The notes: generated by a model from the sequence alone, not told the origin. A stretch of DNA of 64,000 nt from VRUE01 sp963697695 (GCA_963697695.1 OY969094.1:1302001-1366000), one strand, 5' to 3'; counted from the first letter of the stretch, positions 30,951 to 39,490 are shown. Translations and numbers: made by a program.

Positions 30951-31676
30951 GTGCGGACGCTGGTGTTCATTCCGGCCTGGAACGAGGAGGACTCGATCGC
31001 GGCAGTAATCGCCGGGGTGCGTGAGTCCCTGCCCGAGGCGGACGTGCTGGTGATCGACGACGGCTCCAAAGACGCGACGGTGGCGGAGGCGAGGGGAGCC
31101 GGCGCCCTGGTCGCCTCGCTGCCCTTCAACCAAGGCCTGGGGGCGGCGCTGCAGACCGGCTATCTGCACGGCCTGCGCGAGGGCTACGACTTCTGCGCCC
31201 ACCTCGACGCCGACGGCCAGCACCCCCCGGTCGAGGTCGCTCGCCTGCTCGAGGAGGTCTACGCGGACCGCGCCGACCTCGTGATCGGCTCCCGCTACCG
31301 CGACCCCGGTGCCGCCGAGAGCGACGACTACAAGCCGACGATCTCGCGCCGGATCGGCACCGGCGTCTTCCGCTTCTTCCTCACCCTGGCGACGCGGCAG
31401 CGCTTCACCGACACGACCAGCGGGATGCGAGCGGCGAACCGGCGAGTGATGGCGCTCTTCAGCGAAAGCTACTCGCCGGACTTCGCCGAGATCGAGTCGC
31501 TACAGCTGGCCGTACGCGAGGGCTTGCGGGTCGAGGAGGTGCCGGTGCGGATGCTGGAGCGCGCCGGCGGGACCTCCTTCCTGACGCCGCTGCGCTCGGC
31601 CTTCTTCATCTTCAAGAGCCTGATCGTGCTCGTCGTGGGCCAGTTCCGGCCACGACGGGTGGAGCCGGAGCCATGA
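30951..31676 (+). CDS. Family-2 glycosyltransferase (polyprenol-phosphate mannosyltransferase-like)
   Basis: A 241-residue GT-A enzyme. It has FIPAWNEEDSIAAVIAGV, VLVIDDGSKDAT, FNQGLGAALQTGY, the DxD equivalent HLDADGQHPP, and TDTTSGMRAANRRVM. This is the layout of GT2 enzymes that load a sugar onto polyprenyl phosphate or extend glycans. There is no C-terminal pair of helices, though the next gene supplies membrane helices. GTG 30951 is chosen since ATG 30891 would overlap the kinase start. It overlaps the DUF2304 gene by 4 nt; this GT2-DUF2304 pairing is common in actinobacteria and suggests a complex. Confidence 0.9.
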   Translation: MRTLVFIPAWNEEDSIAAVIAGVRESLPEADVLVIDDGSKDATVAEARGAGALVASLPFNQGLGAALQTGYLHGLREGYDFCAHLDADGQHPPVEVARLLEEVYADRADLVIGSRYRDPGAAESDDYKPTISRRIGTGVFRFFLTLATRQRFTDTTSGMRAANRRVMALFSESYSPDFAEIESLQLAVREGLRVEEVPVRMLERAGGTSFLTPLRSAFFIFKSLIVLVVGQFRPRRVEPEP

Positions 31677-32116
31677 GCCTCCTGGCGCTGGGGGCGGCCC
31701 AGAGCCCGCAGGTCCACCTCACCTCGCAGACGCGGATCATCGCGGCGATCCTCGCGGTCGCCTTCATGCTGCTGATCCTCGACCTGATCCGGCGCGACCG
31801 GCTGCAGGAGCGCTACAGCGTCGTCTGGTTCGTCGCCGGTCTGGGGATGCTCGCCGGCGCCGCCTTCCCCGGCCTGCTGGAGCTGGTCGCCGACGCGATG
31901 GGCGTCCGCGACACCAACGTCGCCCTCTTCTCGATCGTCCTTCTCCTGCTGCTTGGCCTGGCGCTCAACTTCAGCGTGATCATGTCGCGCCAGGCCGCCC
32001 AGATCACTCGCTTGGCCCAGGAGCAAGCCCTGGAGAAGGCCCGCGAGCAGGCGACGCAGGAGCAGCGCAACGGTGCAGGCGCTCGGGGCGAGAGCTCCCC
32101 GCGAGACCTCTCCTAG
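31673..32116 (+). CDS. DUF2304 membrane protein
   Basis: A 147-residue protein with three helices (about 24-40, 51-72, 81-103) and a charged C-terminal coil. RRDRLQERYSVVWFVAGLGML is the DUF2304 signature (a short basic loop with the ERYSxxW motif). Members sit next to GT2 enzymes and probably anchor or assist them; that function is inferred from gene pairing. ATGA overlap with the GT2 gene. The 3' end overlaps the next, convergent gene by 4 nt. Confidence 0.88.
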   Translation: MSLLALGAAQSPQVHLTSQTRIIAAILAVAFMLLILDLIRRDRLQERYSVVWFVAGLGMLAGAAFPGLLELVADAMGVRDTNVALFSIVLLLLLGLALNFSVIMSRQAAQITRLAQEQALEKAREQATQEQRNGAGARGESSPRDLS

Positions 32117-32352
32117 ATGGGGCGGCTGCGCCTCCGACGGCGTTCGCGGCGAGCCAGACGCGTTGGGAGCTCGTCTTCGTGCCTCACGCCGTACTCGGCA
32201 ATCCCAATGCCGCCGATCGCCGCATAGACGATCACCACGATATTTACCAAGCTGGGCGACACATCGATGAGGTGGAGGAGAATCGCCAAGGGCACGATTC
32301 CCATCGCCACAGCGAAACCCACGAATATCAGCCCACGCGGTATCCCCATCAT
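32113..32352 (-). CDS. Small two-helix membrane protein with Arg-rich tail
   Basis: 79 residues. Two transmembrane helices (GLIFVGFAVAMGIVPLAILL and VNIVVIVYAAIGGIGIAEYG) precede a strongly basic tail (LARRERRRRRSRPI), which is expected to be cytoplasmic. Its ATG (32352; ATG 32349 is also possible) overlaps the stop of a second small membrane ORF upstream. Base composition is visibly lower in GC than the neighbours. The architecture recurs at 58773-59018. I do not recognise a family. Confidence 0.55.
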   Translation of the reverse strand: MMGIPRGLIFVGFAVAMGIVPLAILLHLIDVSPSLVNIVVIVYAAIGGIGIAEYGVRHEDELPTRLARRERRRRRSRPI

Positions 32353-32516
32353 CGTAGCCCCAGGATACCGTCTATGCAGACAAAAAGTATCGAAGCCACA
32401 GCACCAACTGCGAAGCCGATTGCCGTCATCAGCTCGATCCGCTGCGATGAGAATCCCCTCAGAATCGCCCAAGCTCGGGCGCAGCCCGCAATGACCCCGG
32501 TGACCAGCGCCGCCAT
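32349..32516 (-). CDS. Very small two-helix membrane protein
   Basis: From ATG 32516 it encodes 55 residues with two hydrophobic stretches (MAALVTGVIAGCARAWAIL and MTAIGFAVGAVASILFVCID). The frame stays open further upstream (SIYAKFVLAGPVTEFVSSLAG), so the true start may be a non-ATG codon before 32516. The stop overlaps the next gene start in ATGATG, a strong sign that the pair is translated together. It compares with the small protein at 59015-59233, which also precedes a two-helix protein with a basic tail. Confidence 0.4.
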   Translation of the reverse strand: MAALVTGVIAGCARAWAILRGFSSQRIELMTAIGFAVGAVASILFVCIDGILGLR

Positions 32517-32646
32517 CCCAGCAAGGCTCGAAACGAATTCCGTGACCGGGCCTGCAAGGACGAACTTGGCGTAGATAGACAGGCCCCGACCGTAGAAATC
32601 CCGAGCACGCGAATGGCGCGCACTCTGCGCCGCGAATGTGGCTTCT

Positions 32647-33717
32647 CTAGCTCAGCTCGCGCTCGACGCGAAAGACGAGGGCCTCGAGGGCCAGCTTCTC
32701 GGAGACGTTGAGGTCGAGGCGGCGGCGGGTGTCCTGGACCAGCTCGGCGGCGCGGCGGGGTCGGGCGGGGTCGAGACCCGACGCCTGAGCCTGAAGCTCG
32801 GCCAGGCGGTCGCTGTTGAAGACGACGTCGCCGGCGCCGGAGGCCGTGGCGGCAAGATCGCGGTGCCAGGCGGCGCAGAGCTCGAGGCCGAGGTCGAGGA
32901 TTTCGGTGCGGCGGCGCCGCGCCGCCCGTTTGGCCTCGTCGGTGATGTCGCGGGCGCTCCGTTTGATGCCCGCCTCGGCTTCGTCCTCCAGGGCCTTGCG
33001 GGTGGAGTCTTCGACGTCAGAGCCCGCCTGCTCGGCGGTATCCAGAAGCCGGCGCCAGTCCTTCCCCAGCTCCAGCGCACCTGCGCGCAGCTCACGGCCG
33101 GGGTCGGTGAGCAGGAAGTGGGCCCGATCGAGGTCGCCGGCGGAGAGGCGAGCGGCGGCGGCGACCTCAGCGGCAGAGCCCGCCTCGGCAAGCGAGGCTT
33201 CGATCGCTTCCGGGGGGAGCGGAGCGAAGTCGATCGGCTGGCAGCGCGAGGAGATCGTCTCCAAGAGGACCGTGGGTTCGGCGGTGAGCAGGATCAGGTG
33301 GACGAACTCGGGCGGCTCCTCCAGGGTCTTCAGCAGGGCGTTCTGGCTCTCGTCGCGCATCGCCTCGGCCGCCTCGATGACGAAGACCCGCTTCTCCCCC
33401 TCGAAGGGGCGGTAGGAGGCGGCGCGGATCACCCGCTCGCGCACCTCCTCGACCAGGTGCTGGGCGCCGCGAGGCGCGATCCAGACCAGGTCTGGATGGG
33501 GCGAGGGGTCGAGCAGGGCGCGGCGGCGGGCGTCGTTGGGATCGGCCGCCCCCGCGGCGAGGATCTCGGCCGCGAAAGCGCGCGCCGCGGCCCGCTTGCC
33601 CGACCCACGCGGCCCGCGGAAGAGGTAGGCGTGCGACGGGCCGGACGCAAGCGCGGCGCTGAGCGCCATCCGCGCCCGCGGCTGGTGCTCAGTGCTGGCT
33701 TCCAGCGCAGTGCTCAT
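32647..33717 (-). CDS. holB: DNA polymerase III subunit delta'
   Basis: A 356-residue clamp-loader subunit. The P-loop-like GPRGSGKRAAARAF (about residues 35-48) is followed by RVFVIEAAEAMRDESQNALLKTLEEPP (AAA+ Walker-B-type region) and LLETISSRCQPIDF with the SRC arginine-finger motif. The C-terminal collar domain is helical. The N-terminal zinc module Cys are absent, as in many actinobacterial delta' proteins. It lies 52 nt after tmk, the usual tmk-holB order. Confidence 0.92.
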   Translation of the reverse strand: MSTALEASTEHQPRARMALSAALASGPSHAYLFRGPRGSGKRAAARAFAAEILAAGAADPNDARRRALLDPSPHPDLVWIAPRGAQHLVEEVRERVIRAASYRPFEGEKRVFVIEAAEAMRDESQNALLKTLEEPPEFVHLILLTAEPTVLLETISSRCQPIDFAPLPPEAIEASLAEAGSAAEVAAAARLSAGDLDRAHFLLTDPGRELRAGALELGKDWRRLLDTAEQAGSDVEDSTRKALEDEAEAGIKRSARDITDEAKRAARRRRTEILDLGLELCAAWHRDLAATASGAGDVVFNSDRLAELQAQASGLDPARPRRAAELVQDTRRRLDLNVSEKLALEALVFRVERELS

Positions 33718-33769
33718 CGCCTTGCGTTCGCAGTTCTGCCCGGATAGCGGTCAAAAGTGCGAACGCAAC

Positions 33770-34363
33770 TCATGGTGCGACCCGGCTCCGCACTGCCTCC
33801 ATCACGCGCTCGTGAACCTCCTCGACGCTGCCGTCGCCGTCGACGACGGCGAACCGGTCGGAGGCGACCTTGGCGATTTCCTCGTAGGCGACGGCGACGG
33901 CGCGCTGCAACTCCAGGCCCTCGGACTCGAAGCGGTCCTCTCCCCTGGCCCGGCCGAGACCGGTCTCGGGGTCGACTCGCAGCAGGACCGTCAGGTCCGG
34001 CCAGAGACCCTCGGTGGCCGCATCGGTGAGCGAGATCGTCTCGCCCACGCCGAGCCCCCGCGCGGCGCCCTGGTAGGCAACGCTGGAGTCGGCGAAGCGG
34101 TCGCAGACGATGTCGCGACCGGCCTCCAGGGCGGGACGGATCTCACGCGCGGTGAGATCGGCGCGGGCCGCGAGGAAGAGCAGCAGCTCGGCCAGCGGGT
34201 CGAGGGCCAGCTCGGGATCGGCGAGCAGCCCGCGGATCCGCTCCGCCGCCTCGGTCCCCCCCGGCTCGCGGATCAGCAGCGTCTCGGGGCCGAGCGCCTC
34301 GGCCAGCAGCTTCGCCTGGGTGCTCTTGCCCGAGCCGTCGATCCCCTCCAGGGAGATGAACAA
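33770..34363 (-). CDS. tmk: Thymidylate kinase
   Basis: Phosphorylates dTMP to dTDP. A 197-residue enzyme: P-loop EGIDGSGKSTQAKLLAEAL at the N-terminus, the REPGGTEAAERIRGLL block, the DRFADSSVAYQGAARGLG substrate motif (DRY/F-x-S-x-AYQG), and the LID-like RARGEDRFESEGL. It lies 12 nt downstream of topA and upstream of holB on the same strand, forming a replication operon topA-tmk-holB. Confidence 0.96.
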   Translation of the reverse strand: MFISLEGIDGSGKSTQAKLLAEALGPETLLIREPGGTEAAERIRGLLADPELALDPLAELLLFLAARADLTAREIRPALEAGRDIVCDRFADSSVAYQGAARGLGVGETISLTDAATEGLWPDLTVLLRVDPETGLGRARGEDRFESEGLELQRAVAVAYEEIAKVASDRFAVVDGDGSVEEVHERVMEAVRSRVAP

Positions 34364-34375
34364 CTCGGTGCGACC

Positions 34376-36640
34376 TCAGCCCTTGGCCGCGGCCCTGGCG
34401 CGTTTGCGGCCGCGCGTCGCGGTGTCGGCCTTGCTCGCCTTGGCGGGAGCCTTGTCCTCGTCGCCCTCGGGCAGCGGCTTCTTCGCCATCGCTTCCTTAG
34501 CCGCTTTGGCGGCTTCGCGTTCGGCGCGGCGTTTCTTCATCTCCTGCATCGACTCGCAGTCGTCGTTGAGGCAGAGGTTCCAGGGACGGCCGCGGAAGGG
34601 CTGAACCTTCAAACGCGGCGTCTGGTCGCAGACCGAGCAGCGCTCTTCGAGCTTGAAGACGTCGCCGCGCTGGGGCAGCGGGAAGGTCTGGTCGCAGGAC
34701 TCGGGATCGTCGGCCGTCCAGCCGCTGCAGCCGACGAAACGCTTGCCCGACTTTTTCGCCCGGATGATCCGCAGCATGTTGGGCGATCCGTCCTCCTTGG
34801 TCCGCCCCGCTTCCTCACAGACCTTGCACGGCCCGAGAATGCGGTCCTGGTCCATCCCGGCCCAGACGACTTTGGCCAGGTCTTCGCGGCTCTCGTCGAT
34901 TTCCGACCAGGTGTTGTGGAGCAGCTCGCGGCTGTCGCCGACGACGCCGTCCTTGGTCATGTCGCCGGCCGCGATCCGGTCCATCTCCTCCTCCAGCTGG
35001 GCGGTCATCTCCGGCGTCGCCATCCGCGGGACGTATTTTTTGAACGCCTCGTACATCGCGATCCCGGTCTCGGAAGGGACCGGCGGATTGCCGTAGACGT
35101 AGCCGCGGTCGAAGAGCTTCTTGATGATGTCAGCGCGGGTCGCCTTGGTGCCGAGGCCGCGCTCCTCCATCATCTCGACCAGCTTCGCCTGCGAGATGCG
35201 GGAGGGCGGCTGGGTCTCCTTGTCGACGATCCAGGGATCGCCGTCGAGATCGAGGGTCTGTCCCTCCTGCAGCGCCGGGATCTCCTCGTCGGAGGAGCGG
35301 GCGTAGGTGTAGATGCCGGCGAAGCCGGGGTCGACGAGGACCGAGCCGCGGACGAAGTAGGTCTGCGAGCCGGCCTCGATGTCGGCGCGTGTGGACTCGG
35401 TGATCATCGGCGGGCTGAAGGTGGCGAGGAAGCGGCGCACGACGAGTTCGTAGACGCGCTTCTTGGGGCCATCGCCGAGGGCGCCCGGCTGGATCGCCTG
35501 GGTCGGGTAGATCGGCGGATGGTCGGTCGTCTCTTTTTTGCCGCGGGTCGGCTTCAGTTCGCCGTCGAGCAGGCCGGAGGCCGCAGAGAACTCCTTGACC
35601 CGGACCAGCGAGCTGACCAGCTCGCGCAGCGGCAGCGAGACCGGGTAGACGGTGTTGTCCGTACGCGGGTAGGAGATGAAGCCGTCCATGTAGAGGTCCT
35701 CGGCGAGCCGCATCGCGCTGGAGGGGGTGATGCCGAGGCGGCTGGAGGCGTCGGTGGTGAAGGCGGTCGTGTTGTAGGGGGTCGGCGGCTTGCGCGTGTT
35801 CTTGCGCGCCGTCACCGCCTTGACCGTGCCGGGGCCGGCGGTGCCGGCCAGCGCCGCGTCGGCCTCGGCTTTCTCCCAGAACTTGTCGGTCTCGTGGTGA
35901 GCCTCGAAGCTGCCGTCGGGGTGCTGGAACTTGGCGAACAGTTCCCAGAAGGGCTTGGGGACGTGAGCGCGGCGCTCCATCTCGCGCTCGACGACCAGTC
36001 CCAGGGTGGGGCTCTGCACGCGGCCGACCGAGAGGAAGTTGGAGCCGAAGCGGCGGGTCGAGAGGGAGACGGCGCGGGTCAGGGTGGCGCCCCAGAGCAG
36101 ATCGATGTCCTGGCGGGCGGCGCCGGCGTTGGCGAGCGGGTAGGAGAGCTCGTCGAGCTCACCGAAGGCGCGCTCGATCTCCTCTTTGGTCAGAGCCGAG
36201 TAGCGGGCCCGCTTGATCTGCAGCGTGCCGGCCTTGGTTTCCTCGCGGGTGCCGAGCTCGGGATTGGCATCGAGCATCTCCTCCAGCGCCTCGAGGCCGA
36301 TCAGCTCGCCCTCGCGGTCGAAGTCGGTGGCGATCACCAGCTCGTCCGCTTCTTTGGCGACTTTCTTGATCGCCTTGACGACGTTCTTGTCGGTCGGCTC
36401 CTTGATCAGCTCGGCGTCGATCAGGTCGTGCAGATCCGTTTTCTGCCAGTTCGAGTAGCCCTCGGGGAAGGCCGGGCCGAGCACGTGGCCCTTGAGGCCG
36501 ATCGTGCGGTGCTCGCCGTCGGCGTCGCTCCACGTGTAGTAGGGGACTTTGAAAGTTTTGTCGCTGGTCGCGCTGCCGCCGCTGAGGAATTTGGCGATCT
36601 TCTCGGCGCTGTTGTTCTTCTCGGTGACGATGAGGCGCAT
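34376..36640 (-). CDS. topA: Type IA DNA topoisomerase I, archaeal-like form
   Basis: A 754-residue enzyme relaxing negative supercoils. The Toprim domain is MRLIVTEKNNSAEKIAKFL (catalytic Glu) with ATDFDREGELIG (DxDxEGE). The active-site Tyr is in MDGFISYPRTDNT, and GLGTKATRADIIKKLFDRGY is the conserved helix. C-terminal zinc-ribbon Cys pairs are present (CKVCEEAG, CSGWTADDPESC, CSVCDQ, CLNDDC), then a Lys/Ala-rich tail. The N-terminus and overall spacing look more like archaeal TopA than the E. coli type. ATG 36640 is the family start. First gene of topA-tmk-holB, 54 bp from the divergent epimerase. Confidence 0.94.
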   Translation of the reverse strand: MRLIVTEKNNSAEKIAKFLSGGSATSDKTFKVPYYTWSDADGEHRTIGLKGHVLGPAFPEGYSNWQKTDLHDLIDAELIKEPTDKNVVKAIKKVAKEADELVIATDFDREGELIGLEALEEMLDANPELGTREETKAGTLQIKRARYSALTKEEIERAFGELDELSYPLANAGAARQDIDLLWGATLTRAVSLSTRRFGSNFLSVGRVQSPTLGLVVEREMERRAHVPKPFWELFAKFQHPDGSFEAHHETDKFWEKAEADAALAGTAGPGTVKAVTARKNTRKPPTPYNTTAFTTDASSRLGITPSSAMRLAEDLYMDGFISYPRTDNTVYPVSLPLRELVSSLVRVKEFSAASGLLDGELKPTRGKKETTDHPPIYPTQAIQPGALGDGPKKRVYELVVRRFLATFSPPMITESTRADIEAGSQTYFVRGSVLVDPGFAGIYTYARSSDEEIPALQEGQTLDLDGDPWIVDKETQPPSRISQAKLVEMMEERGLGTKATRADIIKKLFDRGYVYGNPPVPSETGIAMYEAFKKYVPRMATPEMTAQLEEEMDRIAAGDMTKDGVVGDSRELLHNTWSEIDESREDLAKVVWAGMDQDRILGPCKVCEEAGRTKEDGSPNMLRIIRAKKSGKRFVGCSGWTADDPESCDQTFPLPQRGDVFKLEERCSVCDQTPRLKVQPFRGRPWNLCLNDDCESMQEMKKRRAEREAAKAAKEAMAKKPLPEGDEDKAPAKASKADTATRGRKRARAAAKG

Positions 36641-36694
36641 GGGGCGGCGAGGGTAGCAGGGGTCGCTGGCGGCGCCGATAGGATCGCGGCCGCA

Positions 36695-37627
36695 ATGAAG
36701 ACACTGGTCACAGGGGGCGCCGGCTTCATCGGCTCGAATCTGGTCGACGCGCTGCTTGCCCGCGGCGACGAGGTGACCGTGATCGACGACCTCTCGACCG
36801 GGCGGCGCGAGAACCTCGAGGGTGCCCTGGCGAGCGGAGCGGAGCTGGCCGAAGCGGACATCCGCGACCGCGAGACGCTCGCGACGCTGATCGGCGAAGC
36901 GCAGCCGGAGGCCATCTTCCACCTGGCGGCGCAGATCGACGTGCGCAAGTCGATCGCCGACCCGGCCTTCGACGCCTCGATCAACGTCGGCGGCACGGCC
37001 AACGTGCTCGAGGGCGCGCGGGGCGCAGGGACGCGGCGCATCGTCTTCAGCTCGACCGGAGGGGCGATCTATGGCGAGGGCGAGGGGCAGCAGCTGCCGC
37101 TTGCCGAGGACGCGCCGCTGGCGCCCGAGGCGCCGTACGGCCAGAGCAAGTTCGCCGGCGAGGGCTATCTCTCCCTCTACGAAAGGCTCTACGGGCTCTC
37201 CAGCGCGAGCCTGCGGCTGGGCAACGTCTACGGGCCGCGCCAGGACCCGCTCGGCGAGGCCGGCGTGATCGCGATCTTCTGCGGACGGCTGCGGGCCGGC
37301 GAGCAGCCGACGGTGTTCGGCGACGGCAAGCAGACCCGCGACTACATATATGTGGGCGACGTGGTGGCAGCGATGCTGGCCGCGGCCGGGTCGGAGGCGA
37401 CCGGGCCGATCAACATCGGCACCGGGATCGAGACCGACGTCTTGGAGCTGGCCAGGCAGCTCGGCGACCTCGGCGGAACCGAGAGCTTCGAGCCCGAAAT
37501 GGCACCGGCCCGCACCGGCGAGGTGCAGCGGATCTCGATCGATCCGGGCCGCGCGGAGCGCGAGCTGGGCTGGAAGGCCGGGACCGGCCTCGCAGAGGGC
37601 CTGCGGCTCACCCTCGACTCGATCTGA
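36695..37627 (+). CDS. NAD-dependent epimerase/dehydratase (UDP-glucose 4-epimerase-like)
   Basis: A 310-residue extended SDR. The N-terminal Rossmann motif is VTGGAGFIGSNLVDALL, then VIDDLSTGRRENL and HLAAQIDVRKSI. The catalytic pair is Tyr-xxx-Lys in YGQSKFAGE, preceded by FSSTGGAIYG. C-terminal sugar-nucleotide elements are RLGNVYGPRQDP, FGDGKQTRDYIYVGDV and INIGTG. This fits GalE-like enzymes, though exact sugar specificity is not readable. It is divergent from topA and convergent with the next gene (18-nt gap). Confidence 0.9.
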   Translation: MKTLVTGGAGFIGSNLVDALLARGDEVTVIDDLSTGRRENLEGALASGAELAEADIRDRETLATLIGEAQPEAIFHLAAQIDVRKSIADPAFDASINVGGTANVLEGARGAGTRRIVFSSTGGAIYGEGEGQQLPLAEDAPLAPEAPYGQSKFAGEGYLSLYERLYGLSSASLRLGNVYGPRQDPLGEAGVIAIFCGRLRAGEQPTVFGDGKQTRDYIYVGDVVAAMLAAAGSEATGPINIGTGIETDVLELARQLGDLGGTESFEPEMAPARTGEVQRISIDPGRAERELGWKAGTGLAEGLRLTLDSI

Positions 37628-37645
37628 TCGGGCGCGGGTTCACGC

Positions 37646-38098
37646 CTATGCCGAGAACACGGTGGCGAGGATGAAGCAGGTCGTGGCGGCGCCGGTGATG
37701 ATCGCCACTGCATAGAACCAGTAGCGCAACGCGATGACGAAGTAGGTAGCGGAGACGGCGATGGCGAGTGGGCGGATGGCGTCGATGTCTTCGATCAGCT
37801 TGAAGTCGTGCGCGGCGATCAGGGTGCAGAGCAGCCCGAAGGTGAAGGCGCCGAGTCCGTGGCTGAGGTTGAAACCAAGCCAGAATCTCCACATCGACGG
37901 CGTCGCCGCATCGCCGGGGAACAGACGCCGGAACCGTATGCCGGTGCCTTCCAGGACCGGCTTCACCGAGCCCTCGATCGGGGCGAAGAACGTGGGGCGA
38001 AACGTATCGAGCAGGGTTAGGAGCGCGTGCCCTCCGCCGGCGGCCATGAACACGATCGCACCGGCGGTGAAACACGCCTGCGCGGCACCCGGGTTCAC
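37646..38098 (-). CDS. Four-helix membrane protein, LIC_13387-like
   Basis: 150 residues with four predicted helices (about 8-25, 75-95, 105-122, 128-148). The motif GHALLTLLDTFRPTFFAP near the first helix recalls the LIC_13387-type uncharacterised family. WLGFNLSHGLGAFTFGLL carries the second conserved His. Function unknown. GTG 38098 is chosen to avoid running into the opposite-strand gene; no ribosome site is visible, so the start is uncertain. Confidence 0.6.
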   Translation of the reverse strand: MNPGAAQACFTAGAIVFMAAGGGHALLTLLDTFRPTFFAPIEGSVKPVLEGTGIRFRRLFPGDAATPSMWRFWLGFNLSHGLGAFTFGLLCTLIAAHDFKLIEDIDAIRPLAIAVSATYFVIALRYWFYAVAIITGAATTCFILATVFSA

Positions 38099-38203
38099 GG
38101 CCGGCCGATGGCGTCGCGATCCTTGGCCACTCGCTGAGCTTCGACGCTGCTCCAAGCCGTCCTGCCGAGATGTCACGGGGTTCGCATCACTAACCTTCGT
38201 TGC

Positions 38204-38950
38204 ATGCCCGCCCAGGCTTACGCCGGCAAGGAGTGCGTCTGCCAGCTGCGCAAGGGAATCTGCGACCAGTCCTGCGTGCGCGACATGCTGGAGACGCCGT
38301 TCTACATCGCCTGCCTGAAGCTGAAGGGGCGGCGCTGCCTGGTGATCGGCGGCGGCGACATCGGCCTGGAGAAGGTCGAGGGGCTGCTCGCCTGCGATGC
38401 CGGCGTGACCCTGATCGCGCCGACCGCCCACCCGGAGCTGGAGAGCCTCGCGGCCGAGGGCTCGATCGAGTGGGAGAAGCGGCCCTACACGGGCGCCGCC
38501 GACCTCGAGGGCGTCTTCATGGTCATCGCCGCCACCGACGACAGCGAGGTCAACATCGGCGTCTTCGACGACGCCGAGAAGCGGGCGATGCTGGTCAACG
38601 TCGTCGACGTGCCGCCGCTCTGCAACTTCATCCTGCCGGCGATCGTCCGCACCGGGCCGCTGGCGATCGCGATCTCGACCGCCGGCGCCTCCCCCGCCCT
38701 CGCCAAGCGGATGAAGCGGGAGATCTCCGAGCTCTTCGGCGAGGAGTACGCCCGCCTCGCCGTGATCCTCAACGACGCCCGCGGCTGGGCCAAGGGGACG
38801 CTGCCCACCTACCAGGACCGCAAGGAGTTCTTCGAGGGCATCGTCAACGGCGACCCCGATCCGGTCGGGTTGATCCGCGACGGCCTCGAGCCCGAGCTGC
38901 TGACCCTGATCGAGGCAGCGAAAGAGCGCGCCGCAGCGTCGCTCGCCTGA
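38204..38950 (+). CDS. Precorrin-2 dehydrogenase / sirohydrochlorin ferrochelatase-like (CysG N-domain, Met8)
   Basis: A 248-residue enzyme for siroheme formation: NAD+-dependent oxidation of precorrin-2 and possibly Fe chelation. The Rossmann part has CLVIGGGDIGLEKVEGLL and VIAATDDSEVN; CNFILPAIVRTGPLAIAIST and ASPALAKRMKREI are the Met8/CysG dimer and active-site blocks. An N-terminal extension (residues 1-26) contains four Cys in ECVCQLRKGICDQSCV, absent from textbook Met8; its codons are as GC3-rich as the body, so it may be real. A shorter start at GTG 38276 or ATG 38285 is possible. No methyltransferase domain is fused. Confidence 0.88.
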   Translation: MPAQAYAGKECVCQLRKGICDQSCVRDMLETPFYIACLKLKGRRCLVIGGGDIGLEKVEGLLACDAGVTLIAPTAHPELESLAAEGSIEWEKRPYTGAADLEGVFMVIAATDDSEVNIGVFDDAEKRAMLVNVVDVPPLCNFILPAIVRTGPLAIAISTAGASPALAKRMKREISELFGEEYARLAVILNDARGWAKGTLPTYQDRKEFFEGIVNGDPDPVGLIRDGLEPELLTLIEAAKERAAASLA

Positions 38951-38954
38951 GCCG

Positions 38955-39440
38955 CTAGGCGCTGCAGGCGCTGGCGCGGACGCTGTCGAGCGTGGCCCGT
39001 AGCTCCTTCGCCTGCCTGACGCTGAGGTTGGCTGAGAAAGCGAGCTCCAGCTCGGCGATGACGACGGGACGCATCTCGGCGAGCAGGTCGCGACCGGCGG
39101 GCGTCAGCGTCGCGTAGCTGACGCGGCGATCGGTCTCGCAGAAGGTCCGCTCCAGCAGGCCGGCCTTGACCAGGCGGTCGACGAGCTTGGTCAGCCCGCC
39201 GCGGGTGATCACCAGAGCCTCGGCAAGGTCACCCATCTTCAGCCGCTCCTCCGGCGCCTCGGCGACGGCAGCGAGCACCTCGTACCAGGGCAGCGGCGGG
39301 AAGTCGGAAGCGGCCAGCACTTCCTGCAGGCGCTGGACGATCGCCGCATGGGTGCGCGTGAGAGCCCCCCAGGCATCGCCATGAGGGCTGTGGGTCGACT
39401 CCGTTCTCGGGCCCTTCGTCGCCGTCGCCTGCTCGCTCAT
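38955..39440 (-). CDS. MarR-family transcriptional regulator
   Basis: A 161-residue protein. The winged helix spans about residues 45-115: LPWYEVLAAVAEAPEERLKM, DLAEALVITRGGLTKLVDRL as recognition helix, and the wing CETDRRVSYATLTPAG. Long first and last helices provide dimerisation. One Cys in the wing region (ERTFCETDRR) could sense oxidants as in OhrR-type members, but this is a guess. It is divergent from YceI/FMN reductase, and the intergenic dyad TTGTATCTACAA suits a MarR operator, so it most likely represses that pair and itself. Confidence 0.88.
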   Translation of the reverse strand: MSEQATATKGPRTESTHSPHGDAWGALTRTHAAIVQRLQEVLAASDFPPLPWYEVLAAVAEAPEERLKMGDLAEALVITRGGLTKLVDRLVKAGLLERTFCETDRRVSYATLTPAGRDLLAEMRPVVIAELELAFSANLSVRQAKELRATLDSVRASACSA

Positions 39441-39478
39441 ACATGGATCATCGCAGACAAACGTTGCCGGAACAATAG

Positions 39479-39490
39479 TTGTATCTACAA
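39479..39490. promoter_or_regulatory. Putative MarR operator (TTGTA-N2-TACAA)
   Basis: TTGTATCTACAA is an inverted repeat with 5-bp arms. AACAAT (39471-39476) and ATTGTT (39505-39510) form a wider dyad around it. It lies between the divergent MarR (39440) and YceI (39556) genes, in the least GC-rich part of the locus. Confidence 0.5.

Noticed and set aside
33692..36694. Very long open frame on the plus strand across holB, tmk and topA
   Set aside because: It is the antisense of genes with clear family motifs; long antisense frames are expected at this GC content. Only its last part from 36695 is a real epimerase.
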